A DNA stretch of 32,097 nucleotides from Collinsella sp. GTDB lineage: Bacteria > Actinomycetota > Coriobacteriia > Coriobacteriales > Coriobacteriaceae. A program made the translations under genes and the position numbers. This document shows positions 1 to 6,348 of this stretch, piece after piece (within the stretch, counting starts at the first letter, position 1; each line of letters opens with the position of its first letter). The notes below the pieces were generated by a model that searched no databases, was not told the origin of the DNA, and saw only the letters and a list, made by a program, of their open reading frames with translations. The DNA is taken from contig JAIJJM010000003.1 in the NCBI GenBank assembly GCA_022728415.1, positions 1-32,097 on the forward strand, read 5' to 3'.

Positions 1-66
1 CCCCTATGCGGGAGGGGCCGGGCATAGGGGGATCGCCCCCATTGCCCGGCCCCTCCCGCATAGGGG
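1..66. repeat. Long perfect inverted repeat
   Basis: The 24-base arms at 1-24 and 43-66 are exact reverse complements. The 18-base centre contains a further GGGGG/CCCCC pairing around an ATCG loop. The arms carry CTATGCGGG, which resembles the GTATGC core repeated through the window. No U-run follows on either strand, so a simple intrinsic terminator is not supported. It sits 36 bases upstream of the plus-strand gene at 102 and may be an operator, a protein-bound palindrome or the edge of a larger structure cut by the window start. Confidence 0.9.
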
Positions 67-101
67 CGTCCGACGGCATCATCGAGAAAGGAGCGTCAGC
101 C

Positions 102-1172
102 ATGAGCGTAGACAGGAACGGGAGAAGCCACAGGCCCGCCGGCCTGCCCAAAGGGTATGCGGGCACGTATGACGGGAACGACGCCGGGTCGGACGCGTTT
201 GACATCCAGCCCCCCGATCCGGCGATCCTGAAGCGCATGGGCTCGCACGTGCCCGACCCGGTGGCCGACGCGTTCGCGGACCATCTCGAAGAGACGGTCC
301 GCGCATACGGGCAGGACACGACCCGCCTGTCCGTCAACCGCAACGACGGGAGCCTGATCGTATCGGACACGGCCTCCGGGCATGCGATCCTCGTCCGCCT
401 GCATGCCGACCCGGATGCGGGCCCGTTCACGCCGGCCGACGGGAACGGCCGGTGGTATTCCGGCGAGGTCGGTTCGGGCGGCCTGCACGGCGACCCGAGG
501 GACGTGGATGCGTTCCGCGCCGAATTCGAGGACCTGGGCGTCCTCGGCCACGACCGGATCATGCGCATGCGCGAAGGCGAATACGATGAAGCGTGGGCGC
601 CGGGGCCGCACGACACGTGGACCAGCATGCCGTTCGCCTGGCATCGGCATGATCTGGATGAGAACCGGCCGATACGGCTCGAAGCGCCGGACGGCGACCG
701 GTACGACGACGATCCCGCCCATCTGAAATGGGCGGTCAACCGGTGCGCCCACCCCGATCCGGCGGATTTCACGGAGGGGCTCGACGACCGGCTCGACCGG
801 AGACTGGAAGACCCGAACCAGGCCGTCACCTGGAATCCCGCGTACGGGTGGACGGCGCCGGACGATCCGACCCGGCCGGACCCCATCGACCGGACGGAGC
901 GTGCGGACATGCGCGCCGACTACGTCGGCGACGCGGACGGCATGCTCGAGGACGCGTACGGCAGGCCGGACCCGGAATGGGCGGCGGACCGGTTCGACGA
1001 GCGCATGGGCCTTTACGAGGACCATGTGAGGAACGGGGTCGTCGAACAGTTGAACTCGGACGCGGACCTCGACCCCAAGGGCATGCGCCGGCTCGCTGAA
1101 TGGGCCGCGCGCCGCGACGACGACACGCTGCGGGCGGAGGGCATGGCCTGGCTGGAACGCAACCCCGCCTAG
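102..1172 (+). CDS. Hypothetical acidic protein, 356 aa
   Basis: I do not recognise this protein. The start at 102 is chosen because AAAGGAG lies about 8 bases upstream; the open frame runs back to position 6 through the inverted repeat, which is unlikely to be coding. The product is very rich in Asp, Arg and Pro and has no membrane segment or visible catalytic motif. The middle (about residues 125-200) has many Trp and His residues, including a WHRHD stretch. It is one of only five clear plus-strand genes; the other four are toxin-antitoxin genes. Its TAG stop overlaps, as CTAG, the stop of the minus-strand fragment that ends at 1169. Confidence 0.7.
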   Translation: MSVDRNGRSHRPAGLPKGYAGTYDGNDAGSDAFDIQPPDPAILKRMGSHVPDPVADAFADHLEETVRAYGQDTTRLSVNRNDGSLIVSDTASGHAILVRLHADPDAGPFTPADGNGRWYSGEVGSGGLHGDPRDVDAFRAEFEDLGVLGHDRIMRMREGEYDEAWAPGPHDTWTSMPFAWHRHDLDENRPIRLEAPDGDRYDDDPAHLKWAVNRCAHPDPADFTEGLDDRLDRRLEDPNQAVTWNPAYGWTAPDDPTRPDPIDRTERADMRADYVGDADGMLEDAYGRPDPEWAADRFDERMGLYEDHVRNGVVEQLNSDADLDPKGMRRLAEWAARRDDDTLRAEGMAWLERNPA

Positions 1173-1291
1173 GCGGGATCCAACGCGGCCGCCCTCCTGG
1201 TGGCGGCCATGCCCATCCGGCATAGGATCGACGCCTGGGCGGGCGTCATGCCGCCGCCGAACCGTCCCATGAGACGGAACGCGTCCTCCAT
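1169..1291 (-). pseudogene. Gene fragment related to the 29563-30102 gene
   Basis: The frame opens with ATGGAGGACGCG and encodes MEDAFRLMGRF and 29 further residues. The first 36 nucleotides match residues about 53-64 of the gene at 29563-30102 (MEDAYRLMERFD) with only a few substitutions. After that the sequences diverge. The fragment is joined directly to the end of the truncated methyltransferase above it but in a different frame, so the locus looks like a recombination or deletion scar. It could still be translated as a 40-residue peptide, but no good ribosome site is evident. Confidence 0.5.
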
Positions 1292-1422
1292 GAGAATCCG
1301 ATCTCGTACGGCGGGTCGGTGACCACCGCGTCCACGCTGGCGTCCGGCAGGGAGGAGATGAGGTCGCGGCAGTCCCCCGGCATCAGACGGATGCGGCCGC
1401 CATCCCATTGCATAAGACTCAT
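1246..1422 (-). pseudogene. Truncated DNA adenine-type methyltransferase, N-terminus only
   Basis: The 58-residue product begins MSLMQWDGGRIRLMPGDC and continues to SVDAVVTDPPYEIGF. This is the typical N-terminus of N6-adenine or N4-cytosine methyltransferases, with the DPPY catalytic motif IV about 35 residues from the start. Full-length members have at least 200 residues and the SAM-binding FxGxG motif, which is absent here. After EIGF the frame enters unrelated sequence and stops at 1246. The ATG overlaps the stop of the upstream gene (ATGA). The intact DPPY start and coupled start codon suggest recent truncation. Loss of methylation activity is inferred. Confidence 0.8.
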
Positions 1423-1700
1423 GGCCCCACGTATGCGTTCCCGCCATGCAGGCGCACGCCGGGCATGAGCACGCGGGGACGCGCATCCACGTAGGCGAGC
1501 CGACGGCTGTCGCCCGGATAGGTGCGCACGTTGCCTCCCCCATCCCGGGTCTCGTAATAGACGACCGTCACCGGCCGGCCGTTCAGGCTCGCGTCATCCC
1601 AGCCGACCACCCTGACCGGCATGCTGCTTGGCCCGTAGCCGCCCGACAGGAGAAGCCTGGCCAGCAGCCTCTCCCCCATATCGCGTCTCGAAACAACCAT
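1419..1700 (-). CDS. Hypothetical small basic protein, 93 aa
   Basis: The family is unknown. The predicted product starts MVVSRRDMGERLLARLLLSGG and contains a beta-rich middle (about residues 28-70, with VVYYETRDGG) but no recognisable motif. The ATG at 1700 directly follows the motif GACGCATACCGGTTCCC, with no purine-rich ribosome site in between; an alternative start is Met8. The C-terminal codons (GNAYVGP) are themselves a copy of the same GCATAC motif preceding the next start at 1422. It is the first gene of a two-gene unit with the truncated methyltransferase and may once have been part of a small modification module. Confidence 0.65.
   Translation of the reverse strand: MVVSRRDMGERLLARLLLSGGYGPSSMPVRVVGWDDASLNGRPVTVVYYETRDGGGNVRTYPGDSRRLAYVDARPRVLMPGVRLHGGNAYVGP
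1423..1443 (-). promoter_or_regulatory. Start-associated GCATAC motif
   Basis: Minus-strand CGGGAACGCATACGTGGGG lies immediately before the ATG at 1422, inside the 3' end of the upstream gene. It belongs to the recurring RRACGCATRC family of this window. Confidence 0.55.
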
Positions 1701-1720
1701 GGGAACCGGTATGCGTCACC
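1701..1720 (-). promoter_or_regulatory. Start-associated GCATAC motif
   Basis: Minus-strand GGTGACGCATACCGGTTCCC abuts the ATG at 1700. There is no other plausible ribosome site, so this motif occupies the initiation region. Confidence 0.55.
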
Positions 1721-1724
1721 CGAC

Positions 1725-1770
1725 CCCATGCAAATCCGGAGGGCCCATGCAATTCCTGTCCCATATGCAA
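1725..1770. repeat. Three direct repeats CCCATGCAA
   Basis: CCCATGCAA occurs at 1725-1733 and 1744-1752, and CCCATATGCAA at 1760-1770. Start-to-start spacings are 19 and 16 bases. They lie upstream of the minus-strand gene starting at 1700, next to its GACGCATACC motif. The arrangement suggests operator sites for a DNA-binding protein. The ATGCA core is related to the GTATGCAT octamers near the right end of the window. Confidence 0.6.
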
Positions 1771-1865
1771 CTCCGAACCCGTTTTTTAATGCCGATTCAG
1801 CCCGGACGCCCCCCCTGTACGCCCTTTTCAGGCGGGCGTGTCGTTCATGGTTTGCGGGCCGGCAA

Positions 1866-1900
1866 ACGCAAAAGCCCCGAACCTTCTATGGTCCGGGGCT
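1866..1900 (-). terminator. Intrinsic terminator of the 1917-4857 operon
   Basis: On the minus strand AGCCCCG and CGGGGCT (1894-1900 and 1873-1879) form a GC stem, helped by an inner ACC/GGT pairing, and are followed by TTTGCGTTT. It lies 17 bases past the stop codon at 1917. Confidence 0.7.
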
Positions 1901-1916
1901 CGCCTATCACGATAGT

Positions 1917-2477
1917 TCAGATCTGATCACGGTCGGAATCCTTCTTTCCGCCGGTCCGCCGATATTCCTCCGACGCGATATGGTCGACCGCGAAGTCGGC
2001 TATCTGGTCGCGCAGTCTCGGAAACATCTCCTTGTCTGCCTCTTGCCGTTGGGCCATGATCCATATCAGGCCGAAAAGGATGCCGCCGCCCAGCAGCCCG
2101 TAGCAGTTCGCGTCGGCCGGCTGGCGGGATGTCAGCATGAAGCCGCCGGCCCAGTAGCCGATGCACAGCATGATGCCGAGCGCGTGCATGCCGATCGCGA
2201 ATGGCGTCTCGTCGTCGTCCATGATGCCGATCACGCACAGGAGCATCAGGATGATGAGCCAGAATGCGACAGCCCACAACGGCGACTGGATGATTCCGGC
2301 GAACAGCGGCGTATGGTTCGCGGCCAGCCAGGCGAGAATCGGCCCGCGGTTGAATGCGAACACAATCGCCATAATAAATAGGACGATTGCCGTCCACGCG
2401 AGACGGCGCACGGTTTCCAGACTCATGACTCCCCCTTCTGTCGCCTTTCCTTCTTCCCCGGACAATCCGAACATCAT
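1917..2477 (-). CDS. Predicted integral membrane protein, 186 aa
   Basis: Four hydrophobic segments are visible (about residues 26-43, 57-85, 95-115 and 125-143), followed by a charged, probably cytoplasmic tail of about 40 residues. No family is recognised. The start at 2477 overlaps the upstream stop and has AAGGAAG in range. A second Met at 2426 has AAGGGGGAG just upstream and would give 169 residues, so either may be used. It is the last gene of the operon headed at 4857, and a terminator follows. Its function is unknown. Confidence 0.75.
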   Translation of the reverse strand: MMFGLSGEEGKATEGGVMSLETVRRLAWTAIVLFIMAIVFAFNRGPILAWLAANHTPLFAGIIQSPLWAVAFWLIILMLLCVIGIMDDDETPFAIGMHALGIMLCIGYWAGGFMLTSRQPADANCYGLLGGGILFGLIWIMAQRQEADKEMFPRLRDQIADFAVDHIASEEYRRTGGKKDSDRDQI

Positions 2478-2836
2478 CGGTTTTCTTCCTTATTGTCGAA
2501 ACCGTCTTCCGGCCCGTAGTCGCCATCATCCAGCGTCCATTCGCCTGTCCCGTCCGACCCGGTCTCGAACGCGATGGTCGTGTTGCAGAACCCGCAGCGT
2601 TCGATGGTGATGGAGGTGCGCCCGTCGGCCGTCAATCCCTGCGCCCACCATGGCTGGAACGGGTGCCCGCATCCGGAACACGGTTGCGGATCACGCAGCA
2701 GCCCTTTGTTCTCGCAGAGGAACAGGGCGCGGGCTTCGATGGGTGGATGCCAGCCATGCCAGCCGACGGGCCGCCCGTCCCATGCGGGCGGCAGCCGGAA
2801 ATCGGTCAGGTCGGCGGGCCATTCCAGACCGCTCAT
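2474..2836 (-). CDS. Zinc-ribbon protein, 120 aa
   Basis: The start at 2836 overlaps the upstream stop (ATGA) and has AAAGGAGC upstream. Two Cys pairs, CSGC (about residue 61) and CGFC (about residue 90), frame a Trp-rich core (HPFQPWW), consistent with a treble-clef or zinc-ribbon fold. The N-terminus (SGLEWPADLTDFRLPPAW) and the acidic tail are not recognised. Similar Cys-pair proteins recur through the window. They may bind nucleic acid or protein, but no specific function can be assigned. Confidence 0.75.
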   Translation of the reverse strand: MSGLEWPADLTDFRLPPAWDGRPVGWHGWHPPIEARALFLCENKGLLRDPQPCSGCGHPFQPWWAQGLTADGRTSITIERCGFCNTTIAFETGSDGTGEWTLDDGDYGPEDGFDNKEENR

Positions 2837-3369
2837 CGGTCCAGCTCCTTTTCGCATTCGTCGATGATTCGCCGGATATCCTCGCCGGTCCAGAAACCGT
2901 AATGGTCGAGCCTTGCGGCGACCGCCCGAATCAGGGGCCTGTTGTTCCTTGCCGCGAGCCGCGCCCTGACCCACAATGAGTCCATGATCTCGCCGGTGGA
3001 GCCCATCGCCGGGTCGATACGGTGGATGATCGCCGCGTTCACCAGCTCCATTTGCACGTCGCCGCCGATGCGGAGCGCGTCGGTCCGGTATTCCGGATAT
3101 TCCAGGGTCACGGCGAACCCGGCCATGGAGATGATCGTCTCCGTCTGCAATCGGACGGACATATCATCGTCCATACCGGTGGCGTACTGCTGGCTGGTCT
3201 CTCCGGTATCGTCCTCCCGCAGCATGATTCCTTGTTGCGCGTATCCGAACCGATAGCCGACCATCGCATGACCCGCCTCGTGCAGGCGGAGGCGCATCGG
3301 AGGTTCGGGCGGCTTGGAATGGCGGATTGCCCGGAGTTTCGTGATCCACCAGTCGTGTGTGTCCATCAT
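2833..3369 (-). CDS. Stand-alone M41-like metalloprotease domain, 178 aa
   Basis: The sequence LHEAGHAMVGY places an HExxH zinc site at His30-His34. It is followed by an FtsH-like region, TIISMAGFAVTLE and then RIGGDVQMELVNAA, whose GGD Asp corresponds to the third zinc ligand of peptidase family M41. The whole protein is only the peptidase domain: the transmembrane segments and AAA+ ATPase of FtsH are missing. The start is chosen at the ATGA overlap with the upstream gene, with GGAGG upstream. The membrane proteins on either side could recruit it to the membrane, but this is inference. Protease activity without an ATPase is uncertain. Confidence 0.75.
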   Translation of the reverse strand: MMDTHDWWITKLRAIRHSKPPEPPMRLRLHEAGHAMVGYRFGYAQQGIMLREDDTGETSQQYATGMDDDMSVRLQTETIISMAGFAVTLEYPEYRTDALRIGGDVQMELVNAAIIHRIDPAMGSTGEIMDSLWVRARLAARNNRPLIRAVAARLDHYGFWTGEDIRRIIDECEKELDR

Positions 3370-3710
3370 CGAGGCCTCCATGCCAGTCGTATCAGCGAAT
3401 CCGTCAGGGCGATCAGCAGACTGACGGTCAGGCATACGATGAAACCGGCCAGCGCGACCGTGAACAGGATGATCGACATGCGCCCGTGCTCGAGGATCAT
3501 CAGCCAAAGGAACGGGATGGACAGCCAGCCGAAACGGAAATGCCAGCGCCGCCTGCTGTCGGACAGCCAACCGGCGGCATCGGCTCCGCCTGCTGTCATC
3601 CAATACCAGATAGACCAGAACGGGAACAGGAACGCCACGACGATCCACATGCCCTCCGGCTGGAAAAGGGAACCCCACCAGTCGTAGGCGGAACGAATCA
3701 GCTCCATCAT
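3366..3710 (-). CDS. Predicted membrane protein, 114 aa
   Basis: Hydrophobic stretches rich in Trp and Phe occur at about residues 21-39, 60-74 and 78-104, giving two or three membrane passes. A basic loop (SDSRRRWHFRF) lies between them. The ATG at 3710 overlaps the upstream stop codon, with GGAGG in position. It sits between the tandem-domain zinc protein and the M41-like peptidase and is probably co-translated with both. The family is not recognised. Confidence 0.75.
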   Translation of the reverse strand: MMELIRSAYDWWGSLFQPEGMWIVVAFLFPFWSIWYWMTAGGADAAGWLSDSRRRWHFRFGWLSIPFLWLMILEHGRMSIILFTVALAGFIVCLTVSLLIALTDSLIRLAWRPR

Positions 3711-4303
3711 CTGCGGCCTCCGAGCATCACGTCCAATACGACGGACAACGGGACGACATCATGGTTGGCGTGCGTCTTGCATACGGACCCGTACCAGCCG
3801 GTCGAAGGCATGTCCTCGCAGTCGGGGCCGTCCGAACGCATCCAACGGCGGATCGCGACCACGGGTTTGCCGCAGGATTCGTAGTCCCCGTCGCGGGATA
3901 CGCCGGTCGTGCAGCCAAGCCGAAGCAATGTCGGGTCGCATAAGGCGAAAATCCGCATCGGATCATATGGCAATATGCCCGGCAGCGGTGGTATCAGCGA
4001 CGGGTCACGCTTCCAGCAGCCGGCATCGGACACGGCCTTCAACACCTCCGCCAACGGGACCACATCATGGTGCGCGTGCAGCTTGCACGCGGGCCCGTAC
4101 ACGCCCTCCTCGGGCAGAAGCTCGCAATCGTCGTACCCGTCATCGCGCGTCCAACGGCGAATCGCCACAGGTGGTTTGCCGCACATGTCGAAGTTCTCGC
4201 CCTTCCAGCATCCGGCCGCACAGCCGAGTCGCAGGGCCGACGGGTCGCATTGGGCGGCGACGAGTTTCGGGTCGTACGGCGTTGGTTTCTTGGTTTTGCT
4301 CAT
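3707..4303 (-). CDS. Tandem-duplicated Cys/His protein, 198 aa
   Basis: The protein consists of two copies of one domain of about 80 residues. Both copies run YDP-x-CDP-LRLGC, then CGKP-VAIRRW, then YG-x-C-K-H-A-HDVVPL. The first copy covers about residues 9-91 and the second about 112-193. Conserved Cys and His residues in each copy suggest metal binding. The start at 4303 overlaps the previous stop (ATGA) with AGAAGGAG upstream. The internal duplication is a clear local event, since neighbours have single domains. No family name is recognised. Confidence 0.8.
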   Translation of the reverse strand: MSKTKKPTPYDPKLVAAQCDPSALRLGCAAGCWKGENFDMCGKPPVAIRRWTRDDGYDDCELLPEEGVYGPACKLHAHHDVVPLAEVLKAVSDAGCWKRDPSLIPPLPGILPYDPMRIFALCDPTLLRLGCTTGVSRDGDYESCGKPVVAIRRWMRSDGPDCEDMPSTGWYGSVCKTHANHDVVPLSVVLDVMLGGRR

Positions 4304-4857
4304 ATTTCCAGCTCCTTCTGCTCCATGGCGGGCTCCACGTCCATCGAATCCTTCAATCCCTTGATGTGCTCGCGGCCCAGACTCCGGGTCATGCCGAACA
4401 GCAGTTCCAATGCGGGACGTTCGCGCGGGAACCGGCGCGACGGCTTCACGCACTTCAGTACTTCACCGCGCCCGTATTCGGTGACGGGCGTGTAGATGCC
4501 GACGCCGAACGGATTGTGTTCGCGCGCGTAGCCCACGAGGGTCGGCGGGACGACCACATAATTCAGGTCGGCGATGAAGTTGAGGCCGTGCCCGGATTCG
4601 AAATCCTGCTTGCAGGATTTCACCTCGTAGGCCAGGAACTCGGACTGCTCCAAGCCGGACGGCAGCGTGTTCCTTGGCTTGAACCGCATGAAATCCACGC
4701 GGATCGGGTGCGCGAGCGTGTAGTCGTACGTCACCTCATTCGCCCAGTAGATGCGCGGATCCGGGTAGTGGAACACGTCTTTGATGAGCATGAGGCCCAA
4801 TGCGGCGGTGATGCCGGGGTGACTCATGTTTTCCCAGTCGTATTTGGTTTTCTTCAA
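4300..4857 (-). CDS. Probable PD-(D/E)XK nuclease-like protein, 185 aa
   Basis: The segment RVDFMRF, then FLAYEVKSCKQDF, then LNFIADLNYVVVP resembles the Asp...Glu-x-Lys core of small PD-(D/E)XK nucleases such as the MmcB group. The catalytic residues would be Asp of RVDF and Glu/Lys of EVK. The start is a TTG at 4857 with AAGAAAG upstream; an ATG at 4827 would remove ten residues. It heads a minus-strand operon, and its 5' end is back to back with the HigBA-like pair, sharing the 4858-4911 control region. Nuclease activity and any DNA-repair or defence role are inferred. Confidence 0.6.
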   Translation of the reverse strand: MKKTKYDWENMSHPGITAALGLMLIKDVFHYPDPRIYWANEVTYDYTLAHPIRVDFMRFKPRNTLPSGLEQSEFLAYEVKSCKQDFESGHGLNFIADLNYVVVPPTLVGYAREHNPFGVGIYTPVTEYGRGEVLKCVKPSRRFPRERPALELLFGMTRSLGREHIKGLKDSMDVEPAMEQKELEI

Positions 4858-4875
4858 TGTCGGTTCTTTCTTCGC

Positions 4876-4904
4876 TTTACTTTGTATACCTTATATGGTA
4901 TATT
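4876..4904 (+). promoter_or_regulatory. Promoter of the HigBA-like pair
   Basis: A TTTACT -35 (4876-4881) and TATATT -10 (4899-4904) are separated by 17 bases. Initiation would fall at about 4911, one base before the toxin ATG. With no ribosome site before that ATG, the toxin mRNA is probably leaderless. Confidence 0.6.
4885..4902. promoter_or_regulatory. Palindromic operator TATACC-N6-GGTATA
   Basis: TATACC (4885-4890) and GGTATA (4897-4902) are exact inverted halves spanning the spacer and -10 of the toxin promoter. This position fits autoregulation by the HTH antitoxin encoded downstream and may also affect the divergent gene at 4857. Confidence 0.65.
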
Positions 4905-4911
4905 TGTGGTC

Positions 4912-5259
4912 ATGTGGAAGATAGAGATGGACCCCATCAAAGACTGGCTGACCGGCCTCGACCGAGAATCCAAACTGCAGATCCTCGCCGCCGTCGAAGT
5001 CCTGAAAGAACAAGGACCCAACCTCAGACGACCACTGGTAGGCAAAATCGAAGGCTCCAAAATCAAATCAATGAAGGAACTCCGACCCGGCTCCGCAGGC
5101 AAAAGCGAAATACGAATACTGTTCGTGTTCGACCCGAACCGGCAGGCGATAATGCTCGTCGGCGGAGACAAGCAAAACAAATGGTCGAAATGGTACAAAA
5201 CGGCCATACCGGAAGCGGAAGACCGGTATGAGGCGTGGCTTAAACAGAACAACAGATGA
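4912..5259 (+). CDS. HigB/RelE-type toxin (phage Gp49-like), 115 aa
   Basis: The protein has the layout of the HigB/Gp49-like RelE superfamily: a helical N-terminus, then RRPLVGKIEGSKIKSMKELR, then EIRILFVFDPNRQAIMLVGGDK and a basic C-terminal helix ending EAWLKQNN. Members cleave ribosome-bound mRNA. The start at 4912 follows the -10 box by seven bases, so the transcript is probably leaderless. The toxin precedes its antitoxin, the usual order for HigBA. The frame is open for about 1 kb upstream, but that part is antisense to the minus genes and is not coding. Codon use is more AT-rich than the neighbours, fitting separate acquisition. Confidence 0.88.
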   Translation: MWKIEMDPIKDWLTGLDRESKLQILAAVEVLKEQGPNLRRPLVGKIEGSKIKSMKELRPGSAGKSEIRILFVFDPNRQAIMLVGGDKQNKWSKWYKTAIPEAEDRYEAWLKQNNR

Positions 5260-5270
5260 AAGGAATCGAC

Positions 5271-5579
5271 ATGAGCTACACTCCGGAACAGTTCGCGGCC
5301 GACAGCGGTATCAGCCGCGCCGAAATCAACGAGGCGAAGGACCGTCTTCTCGAAGAGATGCGCCTGTACGAGCTCAAGGAGACGCGCAAGCGGCAGGACG
5401 TGACCCAGAAGCAGCTCGCCGAACGCATGGGCGTCAGCCAGAAGCGGGTCAGCAGCCTCGAATCCGGCGACGTCGACAAGACCGAAATCCGCACTCTGCG
5501 CAGATACCTCGATGCGATTGGAGGCAAGCTGCAAGTCAATGCGGTCATGCCTGACGGGCGTACCCTGCAACTGGTCTGA
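5271..5579 (+). CDS. HigA-type HTH antitoxin, 102 aa
   Basis: An XRE-family helix-turn-helix lies in the middle of the protein (KQLAERMGVSQKRVSSLESG). It is preceded by a helical region and followed by TLRRYLDAIGGKLQVNAV, the usual C-terminal part of HigA-like antitoxins. The start at 5271 has AAAGGA upstream; another ATG at 5256 overlaps the toxin stop. It would neutralise the toxin encoded 11 bases upstream and repress through the palindrome at 4885-4902. The gene converges with the minus gene ending at 5594, with only 14 bases between them. Confidence 0.88.
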   Translation: MSYTPEQFAADSGISRAEINEAKDRLLEEMRLYELKETRKRQDVTQKQLAERMGVSQKRVSSLESGDVDKTEIRTLRRYLDAIGGKLQVNAVMPDGRTLQLV

Positions 5580-5593
5580 ACCGAAACGTCCCA

Positions 5594-5881
5594 TCAAATC
5601 ACCGGCTTCCAGTCGATGTACGGTCTGCCGGCCTCCACCCAAGCCTTGTGGTTGATACGATGCCGTTTGGTCAGCCGGTGCGCCCGAAATCTCGCCCATG
5701 CGATGAGACCCGGCACCGGATGGCTGTCCCGTTCCGCGATGACGGCCTCGCCGCAGCAATAGCACTCCCATCCGTACGACGCCGGAAACAGTGCGGACGC
5801 CACGAGCCCGAGGAACACGAGCGCCGCGACGGCCGGCAGCGTGACGAGGCCGAGGATGTATCCGATCCAGAACCCGCTCAC
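5594..5881 (-). CDS. Small membrane protein with Cys motif, 95 aa
   Basis: The N-terminus (residues 5-33) is one long hydrophobic segment. A CYCCGE motif follows at about residue 40, then a basic region rich in Arg and His. The start is a GTG overlapping the upstream stop (GTGA), with GAAGGAGG in range. It is the last gene of the operon headed at 19243. The family is unknown. Confidence 0.7.
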   Translation of the reverse strand: MSGFWIGYILGLVTLPAVAALVFLGLVASALFPASYGWECYCCGEAVIAERDSHPVPGLIAWARFRAHRLTKRHRINHKAWVEAGRPYIDWKPVI

Positions 5882-6348
5882 CGTTCCGCCTCCTTCAATA
5901 GTTCCCCGTCGGGGCCGGCCAACCCGACCCTGTGCCCGTCAATGATGAAGCGCCCCTGTTCGAGCCGGCCGTCCTTCAGCCAGCGTGCGGGGGTGTTGTC
6001 CGCGGGCAGGTCGTATGCCGGGCAATCCGCCCCATCGCAGCGCAGATGTTCGATGCCGTACATGTTCTCGGCATGCGTTGCGAACGGTTCCACGCCATTG
6101 GGTCCGGATGCCGTCGCGAACAGCAGCGCGATGACGGACGCGACGAACCCCAGGGCCATCACGGCCGTGATCCGGACGTTGGCTTTCACGAATTCCTCGG
6201 ACGGCCCCATGAAGGCGATGCCGCCCACGAATGCGATGACCATGCCGGCGAAGCAGAACACGGACAGCACGGCGAGGATGATGGCCGTCCTTTCACCCGG
6301 TCGCACCGCCTCGGACACCGTTTTCAGCCATTGCGAATAGTCCACCAT
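5878..6348 (-). CDS. Membrane protein, paralogue of the adjacent gene, 156 aa
   Basis: The protein has two membrane segments (about 22-47 and 60-83) and a soluble C-terminal domain with CDGADCP, then WLKDGRL, then DGHRVGLAGPDGE. The next gene upstream encodes the same architecture, also beginning MVDYSQWL, so the two arose by tandem duplication. The start at 6348 overlaps the upstream stop (TGATG). The conserved Cys pair and the repeated DG(R/H) units suggest a small beta domain outside or under the membrane. No function is recognised. Confidence 0.75.
   Translation of the reverse strand: MVDYSQWLKTVSEAVRPGERTAIILAVLSVFCFAGMVIAFVGGIAFMGPSEEFVKANVRITAVMALGFVASVIALLFATASGPNGVEPFATHAENMYGIEHLRCDGADCPAYDLPADNTPARWLKDGRLEQGRFIIDGHRVGLAGPDGELLKEAER

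Noticed and set aside
3928..4911. Long plus-strand open frame in front of the HigB-type toxin
   Set aside because: It is antisense to well-formed minus genes with coupled starts, has poor protein character, and the toxin promoter lies at its end.
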